DNA of 64,000 nt from Rubritalea tangerina. Its GTDB lineage: Bacteria; Verrucomicrobiota; Verrucomicrobiia; Verrucomicrobiales; Akkermansiaceae. Positions 26,792-35,262 of this stretch are shown in pieces. The translations under genes were made by a program, and so were the position numbers. Within the stretch, counting starts at the first letter, position 1. The number at the start of each line of letters is the position of its first letter. The stretch is taken from assembly GCF_042683245.1 (NCBI RefSeq), contig NZ_JBHUJB010000089.1, positions 85,496 through 149,495 on the forward strand. The letters are read 5' to 3'. Below the pieces are notes generated by a model. It saw only the letters and a program-made list of their open reading frames with translations. It had not been told where the DNA came from and searched no databases.

Positions 26792-28396
26792 ATGATGATA
26801 CGAAAGTTTGGGTGGTTTCTGGTGGTTGCTTCACTACTCGCTATGATTGGCGAGGCATTGGCATTGCAGTTACCCACTCTTCGATGGCCATTCAATACGG
26901 CACGTGAAATGCCGGGATTGTCGATGACTGGCATTAGTGCGCAGAACAATTTTGTTTCTGACGGTCTTTTTCCCTATTTTGGGTGGTTACTCTGTCTGGT
27001 AGCATTGGCACTGGGAGTCGTAGTGCTCAAGCAATTTCCAGCTGGCTCGAAGCCTTTGCCGATCGTTCAACGCAGGATCCAGCGATTCAAGTCGGTACGC
27101 CGTGGGTATGTATCATTTTTGTTATTGATGCTCTTGGTGCTCTTGGCAGCTTTGGATCAGAGTCTAGTTGGGAAGCGAGCCCTGTTTGTCAGTTACGAAG
27201 GGAAGTGGTATTTTCCTGCTTTTGAGCGCAAGATATACAGCGGTAAAGATTTTGGCCAGCAAGGTGACGCGAGGGATGCTGAAGCTTCCTACCGCGACCT
27301 TAAGAAGCAATTTGCTGAGGCAGGAAGTGGTAACTTTGTGTTGATGCCACTCGTGCCATACGACCCGACTGGGGACACGATCACCCAAAACATGACCACT
27401 TTGGAGATTCGCGATGGCAAAGTCATCGATCGCAGCGGTAAGCCATTCAACGGTCTAGCATCCTATGTTTTTGATGCAGATGCCGCGCGTGAGCATATTC
27501 GTTTTAAATTCCGTAAAGGAGTACGTCAGGGGGAAGCTGAGGGGCGCGATACTGAAGGGAAGCGTGTTTTCACAGCTGTCTATGCTGATGACGTGCTTGT
27601 GACTCACAGCTTGAACATGGAAGGTGTCAGCTTAGATGCATTCATGGGTTTGAGTGATGGAGTATTGCGCAAGATTTATTATAACCCTGCACCACCCTTA
27701 CCGAAGGAAGGGCATTGGTTAGGAACAAATTCGAGTGGTAATGATATCTTGGCCTATCTGTATGGTGGCTTGCAGGTGAACATTAAGGCTGCCGTTATTT
27801 ACGTGCCGATTATCTACAGCTTGGGGGTCACGATTGGTTTGTTGATGGGGCTGTTTGGTGGGAAGTTTGATTTGATCGTGCAGCGAATTATTGAGATGTT
27901 TTCAAACATTCCACAACTTTTTGTGGTGATCATTTTCAGCTCGGTAGTACCGGTCAAACTGAAGGGCTTGGGGATAATCCTCGTGATTTTAGTTTGTTTT
28001 GGTTGGATGGGGATGACGTATTTGATGCGGACAGCGGCGTTGAAAGAGAAGGCTCGTGATTACGTGGCCGCAGCGCGCGTGTCAGGGGCATCAACCTCTC
28101 GCATTGTGTTTAAGCACATCCTGCCTAACACTGTCGCGATTTTGGTAACATTGGTGCCATTTTCGGTTTCGGGCATTATTATGTCCTTAACAGCGTTGGA
28201 TTACTTAGGCTTTGGCTTGCCGGAAAATTACGCGACCTGGGGGCGTTTGCTAAATGATGGACTTTCTAAGTTATCAGCGCCATGGATTGTGAGTTCTGCA
28301 TTTGTGATGTTGGTGACCATTTTGGTATTGGTGACCTTTGTGGGAGAAGCGGTACGCGACGCCTTTGATCCGAAGAAATTTACGACCTATAAATAG
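26792..28396 (+). CDS. yejE: peptide ABC transporter permease, YejE-like
   Basis: Permease partner of YejB, 534 aa, much longer than OppC. It has an N-terminal membrane segment, a second at about residues 55-70 and a third near 105-125, then a periplasmic insert of about 190 residues (about 130-300) that includes the YejE-type pattern KRALFVSYEGKWYFPAF. The C-terminal permease domain carries GTNSSGNDILAYL, the YejE version of the OppC DxxGRD motif, and the EAA loop VAAARVSG. It is 16 nt after yejB, and its stop abuts the next start. Confidence 0.92.
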   Translation: MMIRKFGWFLVVASLLAMIGEALALQLPTLRWPFNTAREMPGLSMTGISAQNNFVSDGLFPYFGWLLCLVALALGVVVLKQFPAGSKPLPIVQRRIQRFKSVRRGYVSFLLLMLLVLLAALDQSLVGKRALFVSYEGKWYFPAFERKIYSGKDFGQQGDARDAEASYRDLKKQFAEAGSGNFVLMPLVPYDPTGDTITQNMTTLEIRDGKVIDRSGKPFNGLASYVFDADAAREHIRFKFRKGVRQGEAEGRDTEGKRVFTAVYADDVLVTHSLNMEGVSLDAFMGLSDGVLRKIYYNPAPPLPKEGHWLGTNSSGNDILAYLYGGLQVNIKAAVIYVPIIYSLGVTIGLLMGLFGGKFDLIVQRIIEMFSNIPQLFVVIIFSSVVPVKLKGLGIILVILVCFGWMGMTYLMRTAALKEKARDYVAAARVSGASTSRIVFKHILPNTVAILVTLVPFSVSGIIMSLTALDYLGFGLPENYATWGRLLNDGLSKLSAPWIVSSAFVMLVTILVLVTFVGEAVRDAFDPKKFTTYK

Positions 28397-28398
28397 TG

Positions 28399-30534
28399 AT
28401 GAAGCAGCCTATCCGATTACTAACATTGATGTGTAGCGCTCTTGTAGGGGCTTTGACTTTATGTGGCTGCGGTGACAATGGAGACGCTCAGTTTGAGAGA
28501 AAGCTTGGGTTTGTGGAGTTTGTTCCACGGTACAACAAGTTTATTGATGGATGGCTAGCGAAGCAACTCAAGGTGGTAGATAAGCGAATCAGCGAGGAGA
28601 GTCAAAAGTTGGCTGACGCTAGTGACGCGAATGAGAAGTTGAGTTTGGAAGCGAGTATCGAGGCATTGAAACGTGAGAAGCAACGTTACTTGTTCCGTCA
28701 GTCAGTTGGGGAATACTTCTCTATCAAAACGCCTGAAGATTTACCCAGTGATCTTGTTTGGCAGAATGGAAATGATGTCCCAGCAATGGGTGATCCAAAG
28801 GCCAAGAAAGGTGGGGTGATGAATTATTTTATCACAACATTTCCCGCTACGACACGCCGCTTTGGCAAAAGCTCAAATCATTCGTTTCGATCAGAAATCT
28901 ACGATAACATTGAAATGCCTTTGGTGGGCGAGCATTCACTCACAGGGCAACCATTTGGAATTCTCGCAAAGGAATGGGCGATTTCGGAAGATGGTAGGAC
29001 GGTTTACTACAAGTTACGTGAGGAGGCGACATATTCGGATGGTCACCCTGTGAAGGCCCAGGACTATTTGGTCTTTGCGTATTTGCGTCTCTCCGACAAT
29101 GTTAAAGACCCATTTTATAAAGTCTATCTTCGTGAACAATTTGCGAACTTCACGACCTATGGTGACCACTTGTTGTCAGTGACTTTGCCGGAGGCTAAGC
29201 CGAAGATGACCTATTATGCTTCGATCACGCCTTCGCCGTCGCATTTTTATGCTGAGTATGGGCCGGACTTTGTTCAGCGATACCAATGGAAGGTAGAGCC
29301 AACGACCGGGGCGTACACGGTGCATCCTGAAGACATTAAGAAGGGGCGCTCAATCACCTTATCCCGTGTGAAGGACTGGTGGGCTGCAGACCTGCCGCAG
29401 TTGAAATACGGGTACAACGTAGACAAAATTGTTTACCATCTGGTACAGGATACCTCGAAGGCATTTGAGTTATTCCGCATCGGGCAGTTAGATTATTTTC
29501 CAGTGTCACAACCTGAGTATTGGTATGAGAAGACTGAGATGGAGCCAGTATTCAAGGGCTACATTGAGAAAGCGACGTTCTATAACATCTATCCGCGCGT
29601 GCCATGGGGCTTCTATCCGAATGTGACTAAGGCACCGATGGATAATAAGGATGTGCGAGTCGGGCTGGCGTATGCGATGAACCTGCAGAAGGTGATCAAT
29701 GCTCTGTTTCGAGCTGACTATGATCGACTCGAGAGCTTCAGCCGTGGCTTCGGGGAATTTACCAACGAGGAGGTGACCGCAAGGAGGTTCTCAGTAGCTA
29801 AAGCGCGTGAGGCATTTGCTAAGGCCGGCTACACCGTGGAAGGGGAAGATGGGATTTTGAGAAAGCCTGATGGGACGAAATTGGAGGTAGAGCTCACGTT
29901 CTACAACTTGGGCATTTATCCAAAGATGATGGCTATTTTGAAGGAAGAGGCCAAGAAATGTGGCGTGGATCTTGTTTTGGATGGTCAGGAGCCGACATTA
30001 GCATTCAAGAAGACTCAGGATAAGCTGCACACTCTATGTTACGCAGGTTGGGGTGTGACGCCACCCTTCCCGCGCTATCATCAATTCTTTCACTCTATCA
30101 ATGGCATTGAGAATGGGAAACCAAAGCAGCAAACGAACAACTTGAATTGTTACGCAGATCCACGCATGGATTTCTTAGCAACGACTGTTAGGAATGCGCG
30201 TAGCATAGAAGAATTAAGGGATGCTGCGCATGAGGTGCAACAAATCGTCCACGACGAGGTGTTGTTTATTCCAGCACACGCGGTGCCTTATAGGAGGGCG
30301 GCATACTGGAGGTGGCTAAAGTGGCCGGATTCTAAGTATACGAATTTTGCGGATCCTAGGACGTATGACCCGATTGAGTCTTACTATTATTGGGTCGACG
30401 AAGATGTGAAGGCGGAGACTCTCAGTGCGAAGCGCAGTGGGAAAGAATTTCCCGAGAAGGTGCATGTTTTCGACCGCTACCGTGGGGGGATTCCCGAGGA
30501 AGATAAGCGCATGCGTGCCACTAAAGCGAACTAA
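28399..30534 (+). CDS. yejA: peptide-binding lipoprotein, YejA-like
   Basis: Substrate-binding protein of the SBP_bac_5 family, 711 aa, with a lipoprotein signal ending in LCGC. Between the signal and the SBP domain is a charged coiled-coil-like segment of about 80 residues (residues 30-95, many Lys/Glu), not usual for YejA. The YejA-like features include FPATTRRFG, TYSDGHPVKAQDY and W/Y-rich central segments. The ATG at 28399 is used; a GTG at 28396 overlaps the last base of yejE. The coupling implies co-translation with the permeases. Confidence 0.9.
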   Translation: MKQPIRLLTLMCSALVGALTLCGCGDNGDAQFERKLGFVEFVPRYNKFIDGWLAKQLKVVDKRISEESQKLADASDANEKLSLEASIEALKREKQRYLFRQSVGEYFSIKTPEDLPSDLVWQNGNDVPAMGDPKAKKGGVMNYFITTFPATTRRFGKSSNHSFRSEIYDNIEMPLVGEHSLTGQPFGILAKEWAISEDGRTVYYKLREEATYSDGHPVKAQDYLVFAYLRLSDNVKDPFYKVYLREQFANFTTYGDHLLSVTLPEAKPKMTYYASITPSPSHFYAEYGPDFVQRYQWKVEPTTGAYTVHPEDIKKGRSITLSRVKDWWAADLPQLKYGYNVDKIVYHLVQDTSKAFELFRIGQLDYFPVSQPEYWYEKTEMEPVFKGYIEKATFYNIYPRVPWGFYPNVTKAPMDNKDVRVGLAYAMNLQKVINALFRADYDRLESFSRGFGEFTNEEVTARRFSVAKAREAFAKAGYTVEGEDGILRKPDGTKLEVELTFYNLGIYPKMMAILKEEAKKCGVDLVLDGQEPTLAFKKTQDKLHTLCYAGWGVTPPFPRYHQFFHSINGIENGKPKQQTNNLNCYADPRMDFLATTVRNARSIEELRDAAHEVQQIVHDEVLFIPAHAVPYRRAAYWRWLKWPDSKYTNFADPRTYDPIESYYYWVDEDVKAETLSAKRSGKEFPEKVHVFDRYRGGIPEEDKRMRATKAN

Positions 30535-30552
30535 GAATAGAAATTTCAAAGC

Positions 30553-31545
30553 GTGTCTACAGACCAAAATATATTAGAAGTCAAAGGCCTCGTCACTGAG
30601 TTTGAAACCGAAGCCGGTTGGTTGCGAGCGGTGGATGGAGTGAGCTTTAATGTGCCCAAGGGTAAGACTGTTGGAGTTGTTGGTGAGTCTGGTTGTGGAA
30701 AGTCGGTAACCTCGATGTCCATCGTTGATCTTTTACCAAAGCCAATGGGGCATGTTAGAGGGGGAGAGATTTTATTCAAAGGGAAAGACCTGAGGAAGAT
30801 TGATCATAAGGAATATTATAAAATCCGGGGGGGACAGATCAGTGTGATTTTCCAAGAGCCGATGACGGCGCTCAATCCAGTGCATAAGATAGGGCGTCAG
30901 CTCTCTGAGGTGCTTTTGCTTCACACTGGAATGACAAAGAAGGAGGCCTGGCAGGAATCTATCAATGTCTTATCGAAGGTGGGGATTCCAGCCCCTGAGA
31001 GAAGGGTAAACGAATACCCTCACCAACTTTCGGGCGGTATGCGGCAGAGGGTTGTGATCGCTATGGCTTTGGCGTGCAAACCAGATTTGGTGATTGCCGA
31101 TGAGCCTACGACAGCACTCGACGTTACGGTTCAGGCTGAGATTTTGGATCTGATTAATCAGCTTCAGAAAGACATGGGCATGTCAGTGATCATGATCACG
31201 CACGACTTAGGAGTGATTGCTGAGACCTGTGATGAGGTTGTGGTTATGTATGCTGGTCGGGTGGTGGAGCGTGGCTCTGTTTATGATATTTTTGAACGCC
31301 CAACGCATGCCTACACCAAAGCTCTGTTAGGATCTATTCCTAGTTTAGAGTCGGCTAATAAGTCGGTATTGCCAACGATTCCTGGCACTGTGGCATCGAT
31401 TTCGGACTTCGTTGAGGGATGTCGATTCTGCCAACGCATGGAACGAGAGGGGGAAACGCTAGAGCAGCGGCCAGCGTTTATTGAAGTGCGCCCTAACCAC
31501 TGGGTAGAAGATTGTCCTATTTGTAATTCTCTCCACACTGATTGA
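30553..31545 (+). CDS. oppD: peptide ABC transporter ATPase, OppD/DppD type
   Basis: Cytoplasmic ATPase subunit, 330 aa, starting at GTG. Walker A GESGCGKS (44-51), signature LSGGMRQR, Walker B VIADEP and the H-loop MITHD are intact. The C-terminal oligopeptide-transporter extension has the cysteine pattern CRFC...CPIC expected of DppD-type [4Fe-4S]-linked tails. In E. coli yejF encodes both ATPases as one fused protein, whereas here they are two genes, as in opp/dpp operons. This ATPase could also serve the divergent oppABC set, which lacks its own. Confidence 0.93.
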   Translation: MSTDQNILEVKGLVTEFETEAGWLRAVDGVSFNVPKGKTVGVVGESGCGKSVTSMSIVDLLPKPMGHVRGGEILFKGKDLRKIDHKEYYKIRGGQISVIFQEPMTALNPVHKIGRQLSEVLLLHTGMTKKEAWQESINVLSKVGIPAPERRVNEYPHQLSGGMRQRVVIAMALACKPDLVIADEPTTALDVTVQAEILDLINQLQKDMGMSVIMITHDLGVIAETCDEVVVMYAGRVVERGSVYDIFERPTHAYTKALLGSIPSLESANKSVLPTIPGTVASISDFVEGCRFCQRMEREGETLEQRPAFIEVRPNHWVEDCPICNSLHTD

Positions 31546-31549
31546 TCTC

Positions 31550-32557
31550 ATGTCTCACTTATTAGAAGTCAAAAAACTGAAGATGCATTTCCCAGTCAAA
31601 GGGGGGATTATGATGCGTCAGGTAGGAGCTGTGAAAGCGGTGGACGATGTCTCATTTTTTGTGCGGCCTGGAGAGACTCTTGGATTAGTAGGGGAATCAG
31701 GATGCGGTAAGAGTACCTTGGGCAAATGTCTGGTGAGGCTCTATGAGCCAACCGACGGCGAAATTTTATTAGGCGAGACAGATATCACGCGCATGACTAA
31801 TAAAGCGTTGAGGCCATTGCGTAAGAATATCCAGATGATGTTTCAGGATCCTGCGGAGTCATTGAATTCTCGGTTCTCGGTAAGGCAGATTGTGCGTGAG
31901 CCATTAGATATTCAACAAATTGGCAGCAAGAAGGAGCGCGACGCCAAGGTAGATGAGTTGCTGGAAAAGGTCGGATTACCAGCGGCGGCGGCTGATAAGT
32001 TTCCTGTGGAGTTTTCTGGTGGGCAGAGGCAGCGGATTGGTGTTGCCCGGGCCATTGCATTGAACCCGAAGTTACTTGTTTTAGATGAGCCGGTCTCAGC
32101 ATTAGATGTTTCGGTTCAATCGCAGGTCCTTAATTTGTTAGTGGATCTACAAAAGGAGCTAAACATGGCCTACATCTTCATTGCTCACGATCTAGCAGTG
32201 GTGAAGCACATTTCTGATAGAGTGGCTGTGATGTATTTAGGTAAGATCGTCGAGCTAGCGAGCTCTGAGACGATTTATCAGAACCCTCGACATGCTTATA
32301 CGAAGGCATTGTTGTCAGCGATTCCACATGCGGATCCCAAGCATCAAGGTAAGAGAATTCGCTTGGAGGGCGATGTTCCCTCACCGATTGATCCTCCAGC
32401 GGGCTCTGCATTTGGACACCGGATTAATCATCCACGTTATGAAGAGACAGTAGGCTTAGACATGCCATTGGTCGAGATTGCTCCAGATCACTGGGTTGCT
32501 GCTGACCCTTGTAGCTTGAGTGATGAAGATTGGGAGAAAGCGAAGCAGTTAGTATAG
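31550..32557 (+). CDS. oppF: peptide ABC transporter ATPase, OppF/DppF type
   Basis: Second ATPase of the importer, 335 aa, four nucleotides after oppD. Walker A GESGCGKS (48-55), signature FSGGQRQR, Walker B LLVLDEP and H-loop IAHD are intact, followed by the oligo_HPY C-terminal region (HRINHP). The expected heterodimer with OppD energises the YejBE-like permease. No terminator was seen in the 92 nt before the convergent coaB. Confidence 0.93.
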   Translation: MSHLLEVKKLKMHFPVKGGIMMRQVGAVKAVDDVSFFVRPGETLGLVGESGCGKSTLGKCLVRLYEPTDGEILLGETDITRMTNKALRPLRKNIQMMFQDPAESLNSRFSVRQIVREPLDIQQIGSKKERDAKVDELLEKVGLPAAAADKFPVEFSGGQRQRIGVARAIALNPKLLVLDEPVSALDVSVQSQVLNLLVDLQKELNMAYIFIAHDLAVVKHISDRVAVMYLGKIVELASSETIYQNPRHAYTKALLSAIPHADPKHQGKRIRLEGDVPSPIDPPAGSAFGHRINHPRYEETVGLDMPLVEIAPDHWVAADPCSLSDEDWEKAKQLV

Positions 32558-32649
32558 TGTGCTTGGCCTACACATTTGGTGAAGCTTCAGAAATAGGGAT
32601 GTGGCGGCAGTGCTGAGTTCGCTTATTGGAGAGCGCAGCGTTACCAATT

Positions 32650-33297
32650 TCATTGCCTGAGTGCGTTGATTTCCAGTGATTTTTCGATGATGTCGAGAGC
32701 GAGCTGGTATTTGTTTTCCTTTGGGAGCTTGAGCTCATGATCTGGGTAGACGAGGGTGACTTCATTTTCTGAGGAATCAAATCCGATGTCGGAACGAGAA
32801 ACGTCATTAGCGACGATGAGGTCACAATGTTTACGAACGAGTTTGGATCGGGCGTTGGTGAGTGCGTTTTCGGTTTCCGCAGCGAAGCCAACGAGTGTTC
32901 CTGTGAACGCGAATTTTTTTCTCGCGGAGCCTAGGATGTCTGGGTTCTTGACCAGCTCGAGTGTGAGTGAATCAGCCTCTTTTTTTATTTTCTGCTCTGG
33001 TACGGAAGCTGGTCGGTAGTCAGCGACTGCTGCAGCAAAGATAGCGATATCAGTCTTAGAGATGTAGTGTTCGACTGCGTCGTACATTTCTTTAGCTGAT
33101 TCGACGGGAAGAAAGTCGACACCTTCGGGGACATCTAGGTCACAGGGGCCAGAAATGAGGGTTACTCGATGTCCTTCGTGAGCGGCAGCACCTGCGAGGG
33201 CGTAGCCCATTTTACCGGATGATCGGTTTGTCAGATAGCGGACCGGGTCGATGGCTTCACGCGTTGGTCCCGCGGTGATGAGAAAATGTTTTTTCAA
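32650..33297 (-). CDS. coaB: phosphopantothenate-cysteine ligase
   Basis: Second step of coenzyme A synthesis from pantothenate: joins 4-phosphopantothenate and cysteine using CTP. At 215 aa it corresponds to only the CoaB half of the usual fused Dfp (CoaBC) protein. The N-terminal ITAGPTREAIDPVRYLTN and SSGKMG match the CTP-binding start, AAVADYRP and EQKIKK are the conserved substrate and dimer motifs. It is the downstream partner of coaC with a 12-nt gap. Cysteine use links it loosely to the cysteine genes in this region, though no regulation is evident. Confidence 0.93.
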   Translation of the reverse strand: MKKHFLITAGPTREAIDPVRYLTNRSSGKMGYALAGAAAHEGHRVTLISGPCDLDVPEGVDFLPVESAKEMYDAVEHYISKTDIAIFAAAVADYRPASVPEQKIKKEADSLTLELVKNPDILGSARKKFAFTGTLVGFAAETENALTNARSKLVRKHCDLIVANDVSRSDIGFDSSENEVTLVYPDHELKLPKENKYQLALDIIEKSLEINALRQ

Positions 33298-33309
33298 AGG
33301 GATGGGAAG

Positions 33310-33855
33310 TTAGGTTGTCTGGTTCAGGTGTTGGTAGATGGTCTCTAGGATCGCATCCACAGGCATGAGCCTTCCTGCACCTTCGTAGCCGCATGCGAGT
33401 ATGCCATGAGTATCAGGACCAAAGATGTGGCAACCATCATCGACGAGTTGTTTGACATTGCGCTGGGTGGCCGGATGGGCCCACATTTTACCATTCATAG
33501 CCGGGCAGATGAGAACTGGGGCTTTGGTTGCTAGATAAATGCTAGAGAGTGGGTCAGGAGCTAAACCTTGAGCAAAGTTACCGATAGTATTGGCACTAGC
33601 GGGAACGACGACCATCAGGTCAGCTCGGTCAGCGAGATCGATATGACCGGGTTTCCACGATTGCTTTTCATCTTGGAGTGTGACGAGCACAGGGTTTCGA
33701 GAAAGCACCTGAAGAGTAAAGGGGGGGATAAATTCGGTGGCTGACCGGGTCATGACACAGTGAACCTCATGGCCAGATTTCGCCAAGGCTGAAGCGATGT
33801 CAGCTGTTTTGTAGGCGGCTATGGAGCCGGTGATGCCGAGAACGATGGTGGCCAT
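33310..33855 (-). CDS. coaC: phosphopantothenoylcysteine decarboxylase
   Basis: FMN-dependent decarboxylase of coenzyme A synthesis, 181 aa, separate from coaB. Catalytic features of the Dfp/HFCD family are all present: H71 (GHIDLA), PASANT (85-90), PAMNGKMW with N121, and the substrate-clamp motif ACGYEGAGR with C155. Ends 12 nt before coaB, so the two are a translationally close pair. The split arrangement is known in some lineages but is not the common bacterial fusion. Confidence 0.93.
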   Translation of the reverse strand: MATIVLGITGSIAAYKTADIASALAKSGHEVHCVMTRSATEFIPPFTLQVLSRNPVLVTLQDEKQSWKPGHIDLADRADLMVVVPASANTIGNFAQGLAPDPLSSIYLATKAPVLICPAMNGKMWAHPATQRNVKQLVDDGCHIFGPDTHGILACGYEGAGRLMPVDAILETIYQHLNQTT

Positions 33856-33924
33856 AGGAATGATTGTGGGCTGCGCATGTGGGTGTGTGAAGTGTAAATC
33901 TTGTGCTTTTGCGTGAATGCTAGT

Positions 33925-33953
33925 TTGACCTTTTAGCTGTTAGTTTTTAGATT
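33925..33953 (+). promoter_or_regulatory. predicted promoter of khpB
   Basis: TTGACC (33925-33930) and TAGATT (33948-33953) are separated by 17 bp. Transcription would begin at about the A of the start codon at 33960, predicting a leaderless message. Confidence 0.45.
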
Positions 33954-33959
33954 AACTCC

Positions 33960-34409
33960 ATGAACTGGGATGATGCTTCGGAAAAGATTTTAGTGACGAT
34001 GCTGAGCCATTTAGGATTTAGCGTCGCAGTGGAGAGGGAAACGACAGCTGACGGTCTTTGTCTCCAGATCATGATGGAGGATTCGAAGACGATTATTGGG
34101 CGCAATGGCGACCGCCTTGAGGACCTTCAGTATTTGGTCAATCGCATCCTGAATAAGCATTTTCCCGATGCGCCCAGAGTGAAAGTAGATTGTGATCATT
34201 ATCGCAACGAGCAAGAGGGTAAGCTTGTAGAGAAGGCTAAAGTTCTTGCAGACAAGGTGTTGGAGTCAGGAAAGTCCGTGAGGACTAGGCCGCTGAATGC
34301 TTATTACCGTAGGATCGTGCACAACGCTTTAGCTGAGGTGGATGGGGTGCGTACGGCGTCGCCACAAGGGCAGGCCCGCTATAAGCGTATCGAGATCATG
34401 CCCGCATAG
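33960..34409 (+). CDS. khpB: KhpB/Jag-like RNA-binding protein (KH and R3H domains)
   Basis: A 149-aa cytoplasmic RNA-binding protein lacking the N-terminal Jag-N domain of Gram-positive homologues. A KH domain (about residues 20-80) contains GRNG (47-50), and an R3H domain follows (about 95-148) with the R117-x3-H121 signature in YYRRIVH. In many bacteria jag follows yidC directly; here yidC is 11 kb away, so that link is broken. A promoter with a TTGACC/TAGATT pair lies right against the start. A role in post-transcriptional control of cell-division or envelope genes is inferred from the family. Confidence 0.85.
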   Translation: MNWDDASEKILVTMLSHLGFSVAVERETTADGLCLQIMMEDSKTIIGRNGDRLEDLQYLVNRILNKHFPDAPRVKVDCDHYRNEQEGKLVEKAKVLADKVLESGKSVRTRPLNAYYRRIVHNALAEVDGVRTASPQGQARYKRIEIMPA

Positions 34410-34421
34410 TTTATCACTTTT

Positions 34422-34766
34422 ATGGAAACGCACAGACTCGTACTCACTGAAGATCTCAACCAATATGGCTTTCTCTTTGGGGGGCGTTTGTTGAGTTGGG
34501 CTGATGAGGCGGGTTACATAGCTGCGAGCAAGGATTTTCCCGACGCGCGCTTCGTCACCATTGGTATGGGCAAGGTTGCCTTCCATCAGTCGGTCAAAAA
34601 TGGTGCTATCATACGTCTCTGTGTTAGCTTGCGAAAGCAAGGCACAACTTCAGCGACCTATCAGATTGATGTCTATTCAGCGAAGGAGCCTGAGCGAGGT
34701 GTGATTTTTTCTACTGATATTACCTATGTCAATATTGATGAGGAGGGCCAAAAGTATGCCCTCTAA
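34422..34766 (+). CDS. acyl-CoA thioesterase, hotdog fold
   Basis: A 114-aa hotdog-fold thioesterase of the YciA/BFIT-like group. The N-terminal NQYGFLFGGRLLSWADEAG (residues 13-31) holds the conserved Gly-Gly-x-Leu-Leu-x-Trp-x-Asp stretch, with the Asp in the position of the catalytic acid of these enzymes. It probably hydrolyses acyl-CoA esters; chain specificity cannot be read. It follows khpB by 12 nt and probably shares its transcript. Convergent with a lipoprotein gene 15 nt downstream. Confidence 0.85.
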   Translation: METHRLVLTEDLNQYGFLFGGRLLSWADEAGYIAASKDFPDARFVTIGMGKVAFHQSVKNGAIIRLCVSLRKQGTTSATYQIDVYSAKEPERGVIFSTDITYVNIDEEGQKYAL

Positions 34767-34781
34767 CAATTCCCTCTAGTT

Positions 34782-35252
34782 CTATTCTTGAATTTCCTTT
34801 TTAAAGGTATCACGCAGGCAGATGTAGTAGTCGTGTTGGTTGACTTCCATCTGATAGATGAGGCATTCATGTGAGTGTGTGGAAGTGCGGAGGGTGCCTG
34901 TTCCAGCGTTGAAGCTAATGGAATAGCTACCGAGTTCAGCGTCGGTAAGTTGTTTATAGATATCGACGTCTCGTCCATTCACTTCTGTGATGATGGCGAG
35001 GACATCTTCATGTAGGGGGACTTTTTGGTCTTCAAATTTTAGTGAGACTTCTTGTGAGAGGGCAGTATGGATATTTTCGAAATCGTCTCCGTAGGTTTGA
35101 GTGAGGGTTTCAGCATTTGCGTATTCTGGTTGGTTAGCTGATTGGAATACTGCTACTCCGAGGATGGTAGCGCAGCCGCCGATACTGAGAGCTGTGCAAC
35201 CTGCAAAGCAGGAGAGTGCGATGATACAGACTGTGAGGAGGGGTTTTTTCAT
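34782..35252 (-). CDS. small lipoprotein of unknown function
   Basis: From the ATG at 35252 this is 156 aa with a lipoprotein signal (MKKPLLTVCIIALSCFAGC). A longer frame reaches back into the upstream protease gene and is not credible. The mature part is mostly acidic with a predicted beta-rich second half; no family was recognised. It lies 10 nt behind the M48 protease gene on the same strand, so the two are probably co-transcribed and may act together at the envelope. Confidence 0.7.
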   Translation of the reverse strand: MKKPLLTVCIIALSCFAGCTALSIGGCATILGVAVFQSANQPEYANAETLTQTYGDDFENIHTALSQEVSLKFEDQKVPLHEDVLAIITEVNGRDVDIYKQLTDAELGSYSISFNAGTGTLRTSTHSHECLIYQMEVNQHDYYICLRDTFKKEIQE

Positions 35253-35262
35253 AGCTAAGAAT

